Shown piece after piece: positions 9,635-18,511 of a stretch of DNA of 64,000 nt. The notes below the pieces were generated by a model, which was not told where the DNA came from, ran no database searches, and saw only the letters and a list, made by a program, of their open reading frames with translations. The position numbers were made by a program, and so were the translations under genes. Source of the stretch: Tenggerimyces sp963762635. GTDB taxonomy: Bacteria; Actinomycetota; Actinomycetes; Propionibacteriales; Actinopolymorphaceae. Each line of letters starts with the position of its first letter. Positions within the stretch are counted from its first letter, which is position 1. The stretch covers positions 62,001-126,000 of the forward strand of contig CAVXLQ010000018.1 of NCBI GenBank assembly GCA_963762635.1. Reading direction: 5' to 3'.

Positions 9635-10879
9635 GTGGGGCTGCTCGCGTTGATGGGGTCGGGTGAGACGAGTCCGACGATGGTGCGCATCCATCGCGAC
9701 CTCGTCAGCCGGCTCGGCGTCAGTGCGCCGAAGGCCGTCCTGCTGGACGCGCCGTACGCGTTCCAGGAGAACGTCGCGGGCATCTCGGCCAACGCGCAGA
9801 AGTACTTCAGCGAGAGCGTCGGCCTGAAGGTGTCGGTCGTGTCCGAGCTATCCGGCTTCCACGACGCCGGGGTCGCGGCAGTACGTACGGCCGACTGGGT
9901 GTTCTCCGGGCCGGGCAGCCCGTCGTACCTGCTGCGTTGCTGGCACGACGGCCCGTTCGAACGCGCCCTGCGGGAACGAGTCCGTACCGGCACCGGCGTC
10001 ACGCTGTTCGCCTCGGCCGCGGCGGCGACCGCCGGCGCGGTGACGCTGCCCGTCTACGAGATCTACAAGGTCGGCGCGGATCCACACTGGCTGCCCGGGC
10101 TCGACCTGCTCGGCGAGCTCGATCTGCCGGCGGCGCTGATCCCGCACTACGACAACAACGAGGGACGCAACCACGACACGAGGTTCTGCTACCTCGGCGA
10201 GCGACGGCTGACGGTGCTGGAGAAGGAGCTGCCCGACGACTCCGCCGTCATCGGGCTCGACGAGCACACCGCGGCGCTGATCGACCTCGAGACCTCCATC
10301 GTCGAGATCATGGGCAAGGGCGGGTTGACAGTGCGCCGGGCGGGGCGAAGCACCGTTCTCCCCAGCGGGACGACGCTGTCGCTCGACGAGCTACGACAGC
10401 TCCTTCGCGAAGCGGGCTCGGCCGTTCCCGCCGCGCCCGCCGGAGATTCGTCGACCGTGGCCGCGGAATCGCCCGAGTCGTTGACGTTGATGGAGCTCAC
10501 GGCCTCGTGCGAACGCCGCTTCGACGCCGCGTTGTCCGAACGGGACGCGTCGGCGATGACCCGGGCGATCCTCGACCTGGAGTCGGCGATCCGCGAGTGG
10601 GCCGCCGACACCGAGGAGGACGAGGGTACGAACCAGGCGGCGGACGTGTTGCGGAGCATGGTCGTACGACTCGGAGCCGTTGCGGAGAAGGGCATTCGCG
10701 ATCCGCGGGCGGTCTTCGGCCCGCTGGTCGAGCCGCTGCTCGCGCTGCGCGAGCGGCTGCGCGACGCCTCGGAATGGGCGTACGCGGACCAGCTCCGGGA
10801 CGCCCTCGCCGCCGCGGGCGTCGAGCTGCGCGACGGCCCCGACGGAACCGAGTGGATCCTCGACGGAGGCTCGGCCTAG
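9635..10879 (+). CDS. Peptidase S51-like domain fused to a cysteinyl-tRNA synthetase-type C-terminal domain
   Basis: The N-terminal 230 or so residues resemble the peptidase S51/cyanophycinase fold: LLALMGSGETSPTM, DAPYAFQEN, SGPGSPSYLL, and the conserved block NNEGRNHDTRFCYLGERRL. The usual nucleophile motif GxSAG is altered here to LFASAAAATAGA, so peptidase activity is uncertain. After a linker, the C-terminal 115 or so residues (FDAALSERDAS ... LLALRERLR ... YADQLRDALAAAGVELRDGPDGTEW) match the helical DALR-type domain and anticodon-binding tail of CysS. The synthetase catalytic domain is absent. I chose the GTG at 9635 because GAGGGAG sits 6 nt upstream; a GTG at 9608 is also in frame. 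The stop shares CTAG with the convergent gene. Confidence 0.75.
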   Translation: MGLLALMGSGETSPTMVRIHRDLVSRLGVSAPKAVLLDAPYAFQENVAGISANAQKYFSESVGLKVSVVSELSGFHDAGVAAVRTADWVFSGPGSPSYLLRCWHDGPFERALRERVRTGTGVTLFASAAAATAGAVTLPVYEIYKVGADPHWLPGLDLLGELDLPAALIPHYDNNEGRNHDTRFCYLGERRLTVLEKELPDDSAVIGLDEHTAALIDLETSIVEIMGKGGLTVRRAGRSTVLPSGTTLSLDELRQLLREAGSAVPAAPAGDSSTVAAESPESLTLMELTASCERRFDAALSERDASAMTRAILDLESAIREWAADTEEDEGTNQAADVLRSMVVRLGAVAEKGIRDPRAVFGPLVEPLLALRERLRDASEWAYADQLRDALAAAGVELRDGPDGTEWILDGGSA

Positions 10880-11262
10880 GCCGCGTCCGCCGCGGGCACC
10901 GCCAGGTCCATCCGGAGGAACTCGGTGATGCGCAGCATCCTCGGTGGCCGTCCGTCCTTGGGCAACGCCAGCAACGCCTCCTCCTCTACGACGAGGCGTG
11001 GCGCGGCGAGCTCGACCTCCTTCCCGTCGACCCGGAGGCGCGCGCTCCCGGCGGCCAGGATGTTGCGCACCCAGTCCGAGCGCGACCCGTACACGAGCAC
11101 GAACAGGTAGCCGCCCTCGACGGGAAACGGGTCGAGCGGCGTCTGGTACGTCGTGCCCGACGTTCGGCCGACGTGGGTCAGCACCGGCCACTTCCCACCC
11201 GCGATCGCGGGCGGGTTGAACACCCGTTTGTTGAGGTGTCCCCACCACCATGGCATCGGCAT
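10876..11262 (-). CDS. Deazaflavin (F420)-dependent nitroreductase-family oxidoreductase
   Basis: A 128-residue protein of the DDN-like family, small split-barrel enzymes that use F420H2 or related flavins. Visible family features are the N-terminal WGHLNKRVFNPP helix, VLTHVGRTSGTTYQTPL (phosphate-binding RxSG), and the VLVYGSRSDWVRNILAAGSARL core. The ATG at 11262 has GAGAGGGGA 6 nt upstream, which decides the start; the longer open frame has no support. It is divergent from the TetR gene at 11324 with two palindromes between them, so the TetR protein probably represses it in response to an unknown ligand. The natural substrate is unknown; relatives reduce nitro compounds, quinones or biliverdin-like molecules. 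Confidence 0.85.
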   Translation of the reverse strand: MPMPWWWGHLNKRVFNPPAIAGGKWPVLTHVGRTSGTTYQTPLDPFPVEGGYLFVLVYGSRSDWVRNILAAGSARLRVDGKEVELAAPRLVVEEEALLALPKDGRPPRMLRITEFLRMDLAVPAADAA

Positions 11263-11289
11263 CTCGCATCCCCTCTCAAACCCATTGGA

Positions 11290-11322
11290 CTTACACCTGT
11301 AAGGCTGCCTTACACTCGTAAG
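11290..11322. promoter_or_regulatory. Tandem TetR operators between divergent genes
   Basis: Two 14-bp palindromes lie here: CTTACACCTGTAAG (11290-11303, six-base arms) and CTTACACTCGTAAG (11309-11322, five-base arms), with centres 19 bp apart. The second ends one base before the ATG of the TetR gene, leaving no room for a ribosome binding site, so that mRNA may be leaderless. The placement between the oxidoreductase and TetR genes suits shared repression and autoregulation. Confidence 0.7.
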
Positions 11323-11323
11323 T

Positions 11324-11971
11324 ATGTCAACGCGTCCACCGCTGAGCAGGGATCGCGTGCTCGAGGCCGCGATCCAGGTCGCGGACCGCGGCGGCGCGGA
11401 GTCGATCACGATGCGACGGGTCGCGCAGGAGCTCGGCGTCGAGGCGATGTCGCTCTACCACCACGTACCGAACAAGGACGCGATCCTCGACGGCGTGGTC
11501 GACGCGGTGTACGCGGCGATCGAGCTCCCCCAGGCCGACGCCGACGACTGGCGCGACGCGATCCGGGCGGAGGCCTCCTCGGCGCGGACGGTCCTGTCGC
11601 GGCACAGCTGGGCGCTCGGCATGTTGGACTCGCGCCGCAACCCGGGGCCGGCGACGCTGCGCCGCAACGACGCCATGCTCGGCGTCTTCCGGAAGGCGGG
11701 GTTCGCGCTGCCCATGGCCGCGCACGCGATCTCGCTCGTCGACAGCTACGTGGGCGGCTACGTCCTGCAGGAGGCGAACCTGCCGATGCGGACGTCGGAC
11801 GAGGTCGAGGACGTCGCCGGCAGCATCCTGGACCAGCTGCCCGCGGACGAACTGCCGTACCTCGCCGAGATGATCGCCGACCACGTCCTGCGGCCTGGCT
11901 ACGACTTCGCGAGCGAGTTCGCGTACGGCCTCGACCTCATCCTCGATGGACTGGAAGCGCGCCGGGCCTAG
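11324..11971 (+). CDS. TetR/AcrR family repressor with TetR_C-type ligand domain
   Basis: A 215-residue repressor. The N-terminal helix-turn-helix spans about 8-54 (RVLEAAIQVADRGGAESITMRRVAQELGVEAMSLYHHVPNKDAILDGV). The MSLYHHVPNK recognition helix is typical of the class I group that includes TetR itself. The C-terminal domain, about 70-215, is helical and binds the inducer. No ribosome binding site precedes the ATG because an operator-like palindrome ends one base upstream. It is transcribed away from the deazaflavin-dependent oxidoreductase gene, its most likely target, and probably controls itself as well. The LigD-polymerase gene begins 9 bp downstream on the same strand, so a shared transcript is possible. 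Confidence 0.9.
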   Translation: MSTRPPLSRDRVLEAAIQVADRGGAESITMRRVAQELGVEAMSLYHHVPNKDAILDGVVDAVYAAIELPQADADDWRDAIRAEASSARTVLSRHSWALGMLDSRRNPGPATLRRNDAMLGVFRKAGFALPMAAHAISLVDSYVGGYVLQEANLPMRTSDEVEDVAGSILDQLPADELPYLAEMIADHVLRPGYDFASEFAYGLDLILDGLEARRA

Positions 11972-11980
11972 GGTGGATGT

Positions 11981-13222
11981 ATGGCGAAGAGGGAGCAGCT
12001 GGAGCTGGAGGTCGACGGCAAGGCCGTGCGCATCTCCAACCCGGGCAAGCTGATCTTTCCGGAGGGCGGCCACACCAAGCTCGACCTCGTCAACTACTAC
12101 CTGGCGGTCGCCGACGGCGCGCTGCGAGGCATCCGCGGACGGCCGATGATCCTCAAGCGGTTCGTCAAGGGCATCGACGAGGAGGCCTTCTTCCAGAAGC
12201 GCGTCCCCGCCAACCGGCCTGATTGGCTCGACACCGCGACGCTCAGCTACCGCTCCGGGACGAGCGCGGAGGAGGCCGTCGTACGTGACGCCGCCGGGCT
12301 CGCGTACGTGATCAACCTCGGCTGCATCGACCTCAACCCGCACCCCGTGCAGGCCGAGGACCTCGACCAGCCGGACGAGCTCCGCATCGACCTCGACCCC
12401 AATCCCGGCATCGAGTGGAAGCAGATCCTCGACGTCGCGTTCGTCGCCAAGGAGGTCCTCGAGGACCACGGGCTGAGGGCCTGGCCCAAGACGTCCGGGT
12501 CGCGTGGCTTCCACATCTACACGCGCATCGACCCGCGCTGGCAGTACCGCGAGGTGCGCAAGGCCGCCGAGACCGTCGCCCGCGAGGTCGAGAACCGCGC
12601 ACCGGACATCGCGACCGCCAAGTGGTGGAAGGAAGAACGCGAGGGCGTCTTCGTCGACTTCAACCAGAACGCGAAGGACCGTACGGTCGCGTCCGCGTAC
12701 TCCGTCCGCCCGAAGCCCGACGCGCGCGTCTCGACGCCGCTCGACTGGGACGAGGTCGCCACCTGCCGGCCGGAGAGCTTCACGCTGCCGACGGTGATGG
12801 CGCGGTTCGCCGAGCGCGGCGACCCGTGGCAAGGGATCGAAGAGACGTCCGGATCGCTCGACGCCCTGCTCGACCTCGCCGAGCGCCTCGGTCCCGCCGA
12901 GAAGCCGGAGAAGAGCGGAACGGGCCGGCGCCAGTCGTCGATGCCGCTGATCGAGATCGCGCGTTCGAAGACGAAGCCCGAGTCGATGGATGCGCTCGAA
13001 CGCTGGAAGGCGAAGCACCCCGACGTCGTGCACTACCTCGAGCCCGCGGACATCCTCGTCGACGGCATGCGCGGGCAGAGCTCGATCTGGTACCGCATCC
13101 GCGTCAACCTCCAGCACATCCCGGAAGCGGAACGTCCGCCGCAGGAGGAGCTGTTGCACGACTACGACCCGTGGGCGAACTCGCCGTGGGCACGCGACCC
13201 GGATTGGAAGCCAGGACAGTGA
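11981..13222 (+). CDS. NHEJ polymerase (LigD PolDom type), stand-alone
   Basis: A 413-residue archaeo-eukaryotic primase-like polymerase, as found in the polymerase domain of LigD, which fills gaps in bacterial non-homologous end joining. The catalytic metal-binding motif is at Asp137 and Asp139 (RIDLDP), nucleotide-binding TSGSRGFHIY at 171-180 includes His178, and the third acidic residue is near Asp226 in VFVDFNQNAKDRT. The C-terminal 110 residues are a helical extension ending WARDPDW. The ligase and phosphoesterase domains are absent, so it either works with separately encoded Ku and LigD or is an accessory polymerase. The ribosome binding site GGTGGA is close to the ATG. Its TGA overlaps the next gene's GTG as GTGA. 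Confidence 0.93.
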   Translation: MAKREQLELEVDGKAVRISNPGKLIFPEGGHTKLDLVNYYLAVADGALRGIRGRPMILKRFVKGIDEEAFFQKRVPANRPDWLDTATLSYRSGTSAEEAVVRDAAGLAYVINLGCIDLNPHPVQAEDLDQPDELRIDLDPNPGIEWKQILDVAFVAKEVLEDHGLRAWPKTSGSRGFHIYTRIDPRWQYREVRKAAETVAREVENRAPDIATAKWWKEEREGVFVDFNQNAKDRTVASAYSVRPKPDARVSTPLDWDEVATCRPESFTLPTVMARFAERGDPWQGIEETSGSLDALLDLAERLGPAEKPEKSGTGRRQSSMPLIEIARSKTKPESMDALERWKAKHPDVVHYLEPADILVDGMRGQSSIWYRIRVNLQHIPEAERPPQEELLHDYDPWANSPWARDPDWKPGQ

Positions 13223-13689
13223 GTACGCAGACGTTCAAGGCGACAGCCGAGGTCGGCCGGGACGGACGAGTCACCATCCAGGTGCCGTTCGACCCGGACG
13301 AGGTGTGGGGAACGAAGGCGACCCACCACCTGACCGGATCGATCGACGGCAAGGGCTTGCGCGCCGTTCTGGAGAAGGAGGACGGCGGTTACCGGTTCGT
13401 GCTCGGCCCGGCCTGGGGGCGAGGCTGCAAGGTCGGCGACACCCAACAGGTGACGGTCGTCCTGGCACCCGAAGGACCGCAGCGGGACGACCTCGATCCC
13501 GACATCGCCGCGGCGTTCGAGGCCGAGCCGAAGGCCGGCGAGTTCTTCGACTCGATCGCGCAGTTCTACCGCAAGGCGTACTTGACGTACATCCGGGCGA
13601 CCAAGCGGAGCCCGGAGAAGCGGGTCGAGCGCCTCGCCGAGGTCGTCGAGCTGCTCAAGGCTGGGGTGAAGCAGCGACCGGGGACTTGA
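13219..13689 (+). CDS. DUF1905/YdeI (OmpD-associated) family protein
   Basis: A 156-residue protein with two units. Residues 1-85 form the DUF1905 barrel (FKATAEVGRDGRVTIQVPFDPDEVWG ... HHLTGSIDG ... AWGRGCKVGDTQQVTVV). Residues 95-150 form the bacteriocin-protection/YdeI helical unit (AAFEAEPKAGEFFDSIAQFYRKAYLTYIRATKRSPEKRVERLAEVVELLKAG). The GTG start overlaps the polymerase stop as GTGA, so translation is coupled. The role in actinobacteria is not established; YdeI in enterobacteria is linked to stress and antimicrobial peptide resistance. Its 3' end overlaps the convergent EamA gene by 35 bp. Coupling to an NHEJ polymerase may only reflect compact packing. Confidence 0.85.
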   Translation: MSTQTFKATAEVGRDGRVTIQVPFDPDEVWGTKATHHLTGSIDGKGLRAVLEKEDGGYRFVLGPAWGRGCKVGDTQQVTVVLAPEGPQRDDLDPDIAAAFEAEPKAGEFFDSIAQFYRKAYLTYIRATKRSPEKRVERLAEVVELLKAGVKQRPGT

Positions 13690-14566
13690 CCTTCGGCTTC
13701 CAGTTGCGCGCGACCACCACACCCACGAGACAGAGCGCGCCACCGACGATCGCCAACCACGGTGGGACTTCGGAGAGCATCAGCCAGCCCAGCAGGATCG
13801 TGATCGGCGGGACCAGGTACGTGGTCACGCCCATCTTGCCGGCGCTCGTCCTCGCCAGCGCGTACGCCCAGGTGGTGAACGCGAGCGCGGTCGGACCCAG
13901 GCCGAGGAACACCGTCCACCCGATCGTCGACGCCGACGCCTGACCCAGCTCCCTGCTGAGCTGCGGCGCGAACGGTAGGCACGCGATCGCGCCGATCGTG
14001 CAGGCCAGCCAGGTGAGCTCCAGCGCGGAAACCCTGCTGAGCAAGGGCTTCTGCAGGACGACGGCGACGGCGTACGCGAGCGCGGCGCCCAGGCAGAGGA
14101 GCGTGCCGCGAACGTTCGTGGTCGGCGAGTTCGACGTCGCGATGCCGATCGTGACCGCGCCGACGAACGCGACCGCGAAGCCGGCGACGAGCGGGCGCGG
14201 GAAGCCCTCGCGCAGGAAGATCCCGGCCAGGATCGCGATCAGCAGCGGCCCGACTCCGACGACCATCGAGGCCGTACCCGCGTCGACGTGTCGTTCACCC
14301 TCGTTCAGCAGCACGTTGTACGCGCCGAACCACAGCACGCCGAGGCCGATGATCGGCAGCCAGTCACGCCGTTGCGGGAACCGTTCGCGCCGCAACGCGA
14401 CGACGATGCCGAGCACGACGCTGGCGACGACCAGCCGGCCGAGCGACAACGGACCGGCGGACAGCTCGCGTCCCGCGGCACGGATGCCGACGAAGGCAGC
14501 GGCCCACATCACCACCGTGGTGAGCGCGGCCACCAGGGGCAGGACGGTCGTCGAACGGTTTTCCAC
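13655..14566 (-). CDS. EamA/DMT-superfamily permease
   Basis: A 303-residue inner-membrane transporter of the drug/metabolite transporter superfamily. Ten hydrophobic segments arranged as two EamA repeats can be counted, beginning LVAALTTVVMWAAAFVGIRAA and ending in ALCLVGVVVARNW before a basic cytoplasmic tail. The second repeat starts near residue 150 (RGTLLCLGAALAYAVAVVL). The N-terminus MENRSTTVLP is cytoplasmic and short. Relatives export amino acids, purines or other metabolites; the substrate is unknown here. It stands alone, convergent with the YdeI-like gene, which it overlaps by 35 bp, and 157 bp from the next plus-strand gene. Confidence 0.92.
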   Translation of the reverse strand: MENRSTTVLPLVAALTTVVMWAAAFVGIRAAGRELSAGPLSLGRLVVASVVLGIVVALRRERFPQRRDWLPIIGLGVLWFGAYNVLLNEGERHVDAGTASMVVGVGPLLIAILAGIFLREGFPRPLVAGFAVAFVGAVTIGIATSNSPTTNVRGTLLCLGAALAYAVAVVLQKPLLSRVSALELTWLACTIGAIACLPFAPQLSRELGQASASTIGWTVFLGLGPTALAFTTWAYALARTSAGKMGVTTYLVPPITILLGWLMLSEVPPWLAIVGGALCLVGVVVARNWKPKVKSPVAASPQP

Positions 14567-14723
14567 GTCCGGACTCTAGCCCCGCGACGGTTCGGCGCCT
14601 ACCGAAAAGAACGCGAGGTCCGAATCTCGCTGAACCCTGTCCGTCAGCTTTGCCAGAGACGGCCAAGGCCAGACCCGGCACCTGCCTTGACCCCCGGTTG
14701 GGTGCCACGCGAGGGTCAGGGCC

Positions 14724-17353
14724 ATGCGGAGACTGATCGCGCTCCCCCTCATCCTCGTCGCCACCCTTCTCGGTCCGGCCGTCGCGGCCGATCCACCCGC
14801 GTCGGGTCGGGTCACCGATGTCGTCCGCCTCGGCGACCGTGGCAGCGAGCGGGCTCACGAGCTCGACGCGAATGGGCACGCGCGTTCCACCTCGGGGACC
14901 GTCGACGCCGGCCAGCTGACCGAGCGCTACACCGCGCGAACCGTCAACCAGGGTGGGCGATTCACGTTCCAGCTGCGCGTCGACAAGCACGTTCCGCTGA
15001 CGCTGCAGCTCCGCGAGGTTCGCCCGAACGACGAGTGGGGCGAGGGGTACGGGTTCCGCGTGCTGCTCGACGGCGTGCTGGCGTACGTGCGCGACGAACG
15101 CACCGCGGAGACCGGCGGCGGGCCCTACACCTCCGCGTTCGTCGACACCGCCGACGACGCGATCACCAAGGACGGCAAGGTCGTCGTCACCGTCGAGGGC
15201 ACCAGCGCGCGGCCCGCGCACCTCGCCGAGGTGTGGGCGTACGGCGACCTCGAGCGTATGGTCGGCGAGCAGGGTATGCGGACTCCCGACCGGATGGTGT
15301 TCGCGCTCGGCCAGGACCACCGCGGCGAGGCGTACTTCCGCGAGCGCCTCGACTACCTGAAGTCGGCGTTCCAGCCGACCGACGAGGTCAAGCTCGGCAT
15401 GTCCGTGCTCGACTACTTCCCGAACCGCACGCGCGATCAGATGTCCGCGAACTATCAACTGTGGTTGCGATTGAGCCGCGAGTACGGGCTGCCGTTCGCG
15501 ATCGAGTCGACCAGCGACTGGGAGGGCACGCCCGGCCGGATACCGGACGGCAAGGGCGGGACGTTCGGCGACGTGAAGTACCAGCAGGTGCTCTGGAGCC
15601 CACAGGACCAGACCGGGCCGGACAAGGACGTGTGGAACGGGCAGCGGCTCGACGCGCTGCTCGGTTCGCGCTACGAGCCGCGCTACGGGCTGTCGGTGCC
15701 GAACATCTGGGGCAGCACGCCTTGGCTGACGTGGCGAAACCCGGACCTCAACGCGTACCTCGAGACCAAGGCGAACGACTCGCTCGCACTCGTGCGGCCG
15801 CTGCTGTGGGACCTGCAGAGCAGCGGCGAGGGCGACCGGTTGCTGCCGTTCTCCACGACACTGGAGTCGACGTACTGGTCGAAGCGCGACGGCGCGGGCG
15901 TGGCCGACAACGCCTACACGACGTACAACAACGGCGTCGAACGGCGCGATCTCTACGCCGACTACAACCCGTCGGTCGTTGCCGCGGCAGCGGCAGAGGG
16001 CGTGGTGCTCGACCCGGCCGACGGGCTGTCGGAGGCCGAGAAACGCTGGATGTTCAAGAACCAGTCGTACCCGCAGCAGTTGTTCGCCGACGTCTTCTAC
16101 GCCGGCCTGCCGCGCGACGCATCGCGGTGAACGACTCCGGTGTGACGTTCCCGCGCGACTCGTTGCGGCACAACGTGCACTCGGAGGTGTACTCGCGCAA
16201 GCAGGAGCCGTACTGGGACGGGCCGCACGCCTCGATCGCGCAGGGCATCGTGCGGCACGGACGGCCGGGCGCGGAGTACATCTCGCTGGACGACTACACG
16301 CCGGGCGGGTTCACGCATCTGCAGAAGGCCCGCGAGTTCGGGCGGCTGGCGAATCCGAACCTGGAGAACTCGGTGTCGGGGCACGCGCCGGACAAGACGC
16401 TGCTGCTGCGGCAGGCGTACGTGAGTGGATCGCGCTACACGACGATCTACAACTGGCAGGGCGCGGGCTCGCCGGACGAGGCGACGAACTGGATCAAGCC
16501 GTTCATGGCGGACCCGCACCCGTACGACGTGGTGCTGGAAGGCACTCCGGACGGTACGGCGTCGGGGCAGGCTTCGGAGACGTTCACCGCGGGCGAGCTG
16601 CGGCTCGCGGACACGGTGGATGTCCGGGTCCGGAGGACGGGCACCAAGCCGCTTTCGCTCACGCTGCTTGACGATTCGGGACGGGTCGTGGCGGTGCGTA
16701 CACTCGGTGCCTCGGAGGTGCCCGCGGACGGCTGGGCGTCGTTCCGCGTGCCGGTGCAGACGTTGGACCGCGGCGCCGAGTACACGATCCGCGTCACCGG
16801 CGAGAAGTACGCGTTCCCGACCGTCGGTGGTCACCTGATGCATCGGGTCGGGCTGGACATGGCGGCGCAGCGGGACCGGAGCCTCGTTGTCCAGTGGCGG
16901 CGCGACGCTGCCGACGCGGTGGCGAACGTGGCCGCGGACCAGGGCTCCGGCGATGCCCTGAGCAAGGCGACGTTGACAGCGGCTCGCGCAGCCTTCGCGT
17001 CGCATCGCTACACCGACGCGTACCGGCTCGCGATGAAGGCGGACTCGTTGCGGCTGCCCGTGCTGTATCAGCTGTCGGCCGGCAAGCGGGCGTTGACGCC
17101 GTTCCCGGTATCGGTGTCGGCGCCGGGCACGAGCGACGTGGACGTGACCTCGTTCGCTGCCGGACGGTCGGTGTCGTTGGCGTTGCGGCCCCGGGCAGCG
17201 GGGACAGCGGAGGTGTCGCTCGGCGGGCTTGGCCGTACGCCTCGCGTGACCGTCGACGGCGAGTCGGTCACGCCGACGGTGGTGGACGGCGTGCCGACCG
17301 TGCGCTTCCCCGTCACCGCCGGAACGGCGCGAACGGTGGTGGCCAACCGCTAG
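14724..17353 (+). pseudogene. Secreted hypothetical protein, split by a one-base frameshift
   Basis: The ATG at 14724 follows GAGGGTCAGG and encodes a clear signal peptide (MRRLIALPLILVATLLGPAVA). The frame runs 468 codons and stops at 16130. Continuous coding resumes in another plus frame: LPRDA leads directly into IAVNDSGVTFPRDSL, which needs one base restored near 16120. The joined product would be about 876 residues. The N-terminal 170 residues look like a beta-sandwich with a Cys-free galactose-binding style pattern, followed by a large alpha/beta region with many Trp and Asp (YFRERLDYLKSAFQ, WGSTPWLTWRNPD). The C-terminal 250 residues look Ig-like. I do not recognise the family. Neighbouring rhamnose mutarotase suggests carbohydrate work. 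Either a pseudogene or a sequencing error. Confidence 0.65.
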
Positions 17354-17673
17354 TCGAGGTGGAAGACCTCTTCGGCCGGAGCCCACCACTCCCCCGCGGC
17401 GGCCGTCTCGACCGGCTGCTGGCACGGGTCGGTGACCTTCCACCAGCGCTGCGTCTCCGGGTCGGCCGCCATCCGCGCGCTGTCCGCGACCCAGTCGTCG
17501 CCGTGGTATTCGAGGTAGCTGAACAGCACGCCGTCGCGGAGGAAGATCGAGTAGTTGCTGACGTGGATCTGCTTCAGCATCGCTTGGACTGTTGGCCATA
17601 CCGCGGCATGGAGCTCGCGATACTCGGCCTCCTTCTCGGGGCGGAGCCGAATGACGGACGCGATCCGCTGCAT
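17350..17673 (-). CDS. rhaM: L-rhamnose mutarotase
   Basis: A 107-residue ferredoxin-like dimer that interconverts alpha- and beta-L-rhamnose. The active-site pattern matches Escherichia coli RhaM as I know it: Tyr18, His22, Tyr41 and the Trp pair at 77-78 (RWWKVT). The frame is complete with a single Met start (MQRIASVIRLRPE). It shares CTAG with the stop of the convergent secreted-protein gene. The SDR gene lies 9 bp upstream on the same strand, so the two probably form one transcript. The usual rhamnose isomerase, kinase and aldolase genes are not in this window, so it may serve free rhamnose released by extracellular enzymes or act with the SDR. Confidence 0.92.
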   Translation of the reverse strand: MQRIASVIRLRPEKEAEYRELHAAVWPTVQAMLKQIHVSNYSIFLRDGVLFSYLEYHGDDWVADSARMAADPETQRWWKVTDPCQQPVETAAAGEWWAPAEEVFHLD

Positions 17674-17682
17674 CCGGCCACC

Positions 17683-18447
17683 CTAGCCCGGCGATCCGAC
17701 GAGCGGGCCGAGGAACAGGCCGCCGCTGGCGTCGATGACCTGGCCGGTGACCCATCGGCCCGCGTCGGAGGCGAGGAACGCGACGACCTCGGCCACGTCG
17801 TCGGGTCCGCCCAGTCGCTGGAGCGCGGTCCCCGCGGTGACGGCGTCGACCAGGCCAGGCTGCTCGAAGAACACTCCGTTGGTCGCCGTCCGAGTGGCGC
17901 CCGGGGCGACCGCGTTCACCGTGATGCCTCGCGCGCCGAGCTGGTTGGCGAGCGTGACGGTCATGGTCTCGATCGCGCCCTTCGTCATGGCGAACGACGT
18001 CTGGGTCTGGTTGGCCATCCGCGTGGCGACGGACGAGAGCGTGATGATCCGGCCGCCGTCGCTGAGCAGGGGCAGGGCCCGCTGGACGATGAAGTACGGC
18101 GCCCGTACGTTCACCGCGAAGAGCCGGTCGAACTCCGCCCGCGTCGTCGCACCGATCGGGCCGGCAGGGGGCGCGGCGGCGTTGTTGACGAGGACGTCGA
18201 GCGGCCGGCCGTTCAGCGCCGCCTCGACCCCCTCGAAGAGCGTCTCGACGTCGCCTTCCGTACCCAGCTCCGCCTGGACGAGGTGGGCGGTGCCGCCCGC
18301 GCGTTCGATCTGCTCGACGGTCGCCGCCGCGCCGTCCTTGTCCGCGCCGAAGTGCACGATGATCTCCGCACCTTGGGCGGCGAGCGTGGTCGCGATCGCC
18401 TGGCCGATGCCGCGCGACGCACCGGTCACCAGAGCCGTTCTGGGCAT
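17683..18447 (-). CDS. Short-chain dehydrogenase/reductase with Phe in place of catalytic Tyr
   Basis: A 254-residue classical SDR. The cofactor motif TGASRGIG is at 8-15, the NNA(A)A motif at about 88-92, and Ser138/139 lies in ITLSSVA. The catalytic YxxxK reads FAMTK at 152-156: the codon is TTC, so Phe152 replaces Tyr and Lys156 is kept. The C-terminal substrate loop and the GGLFLGPLVG tail are normal. A classical oxidoreductase normally needs that Tyr, so the protein may be inactive in redox chemistry or work differently. The start at 18447 has AGGAGG on the coding strand. The divergent TetR gene and operator-like repeats lie immediately upstream; rhamnose mutarotase follows after 9 bp. 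Confidence 0.9.
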   Translation of the reverse strand: MPRTALVTGASRGIGQAIATTLAAQGAEIIVHFGADKDGAAATVEQIERAGGTAHLVQAELGTEGDVETLFEGVEAALNGRPLDVLVNNAAAPPAGPIGATTRAEFDRLFAVNVRAPYFIVQRALPLLSDGGRIITLSSVATRMANQTQTSFAMTKGAIETMTVTLANQLGARGITVNAVAPGATRTATNGVFFEQPGLVDAVTAGTALQRLGGPDDVAEVVAFLASDAGRWVTGQVIDASGGLFLGPLVGSPG

Positions 18448-18462
18448 GGGTCGACCTCCTGC

Positions 18463-18503
18463 GAGTGACTACCTAGATGTGAGTGACTATCAGTACGGTA
18501 GTC
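18463..18503. promoter_or_regulatory. Operator repeats between SDR and TetR genes
   Basis: GAGTGACTA occurs at 18463-18471 and again at 18481-18489. The second copy is part of an inverted repeat, GACTATC / GGTAGTC, at 18485-18503 with a five-base centre and one mismatch. The arrangement between divergent SDR and TetR genes fits TetR autoregulation and repression of the SDR gene. Confidence 0.6.
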
Positions 18504-18511
18504 TCTCCCAC

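Noticed and set aside
11327..13159. Open frame of 610 codons on the minus strand
   Set aside because: Antisense to the TetR and LigD-polymerase genes, both with clear motifs.
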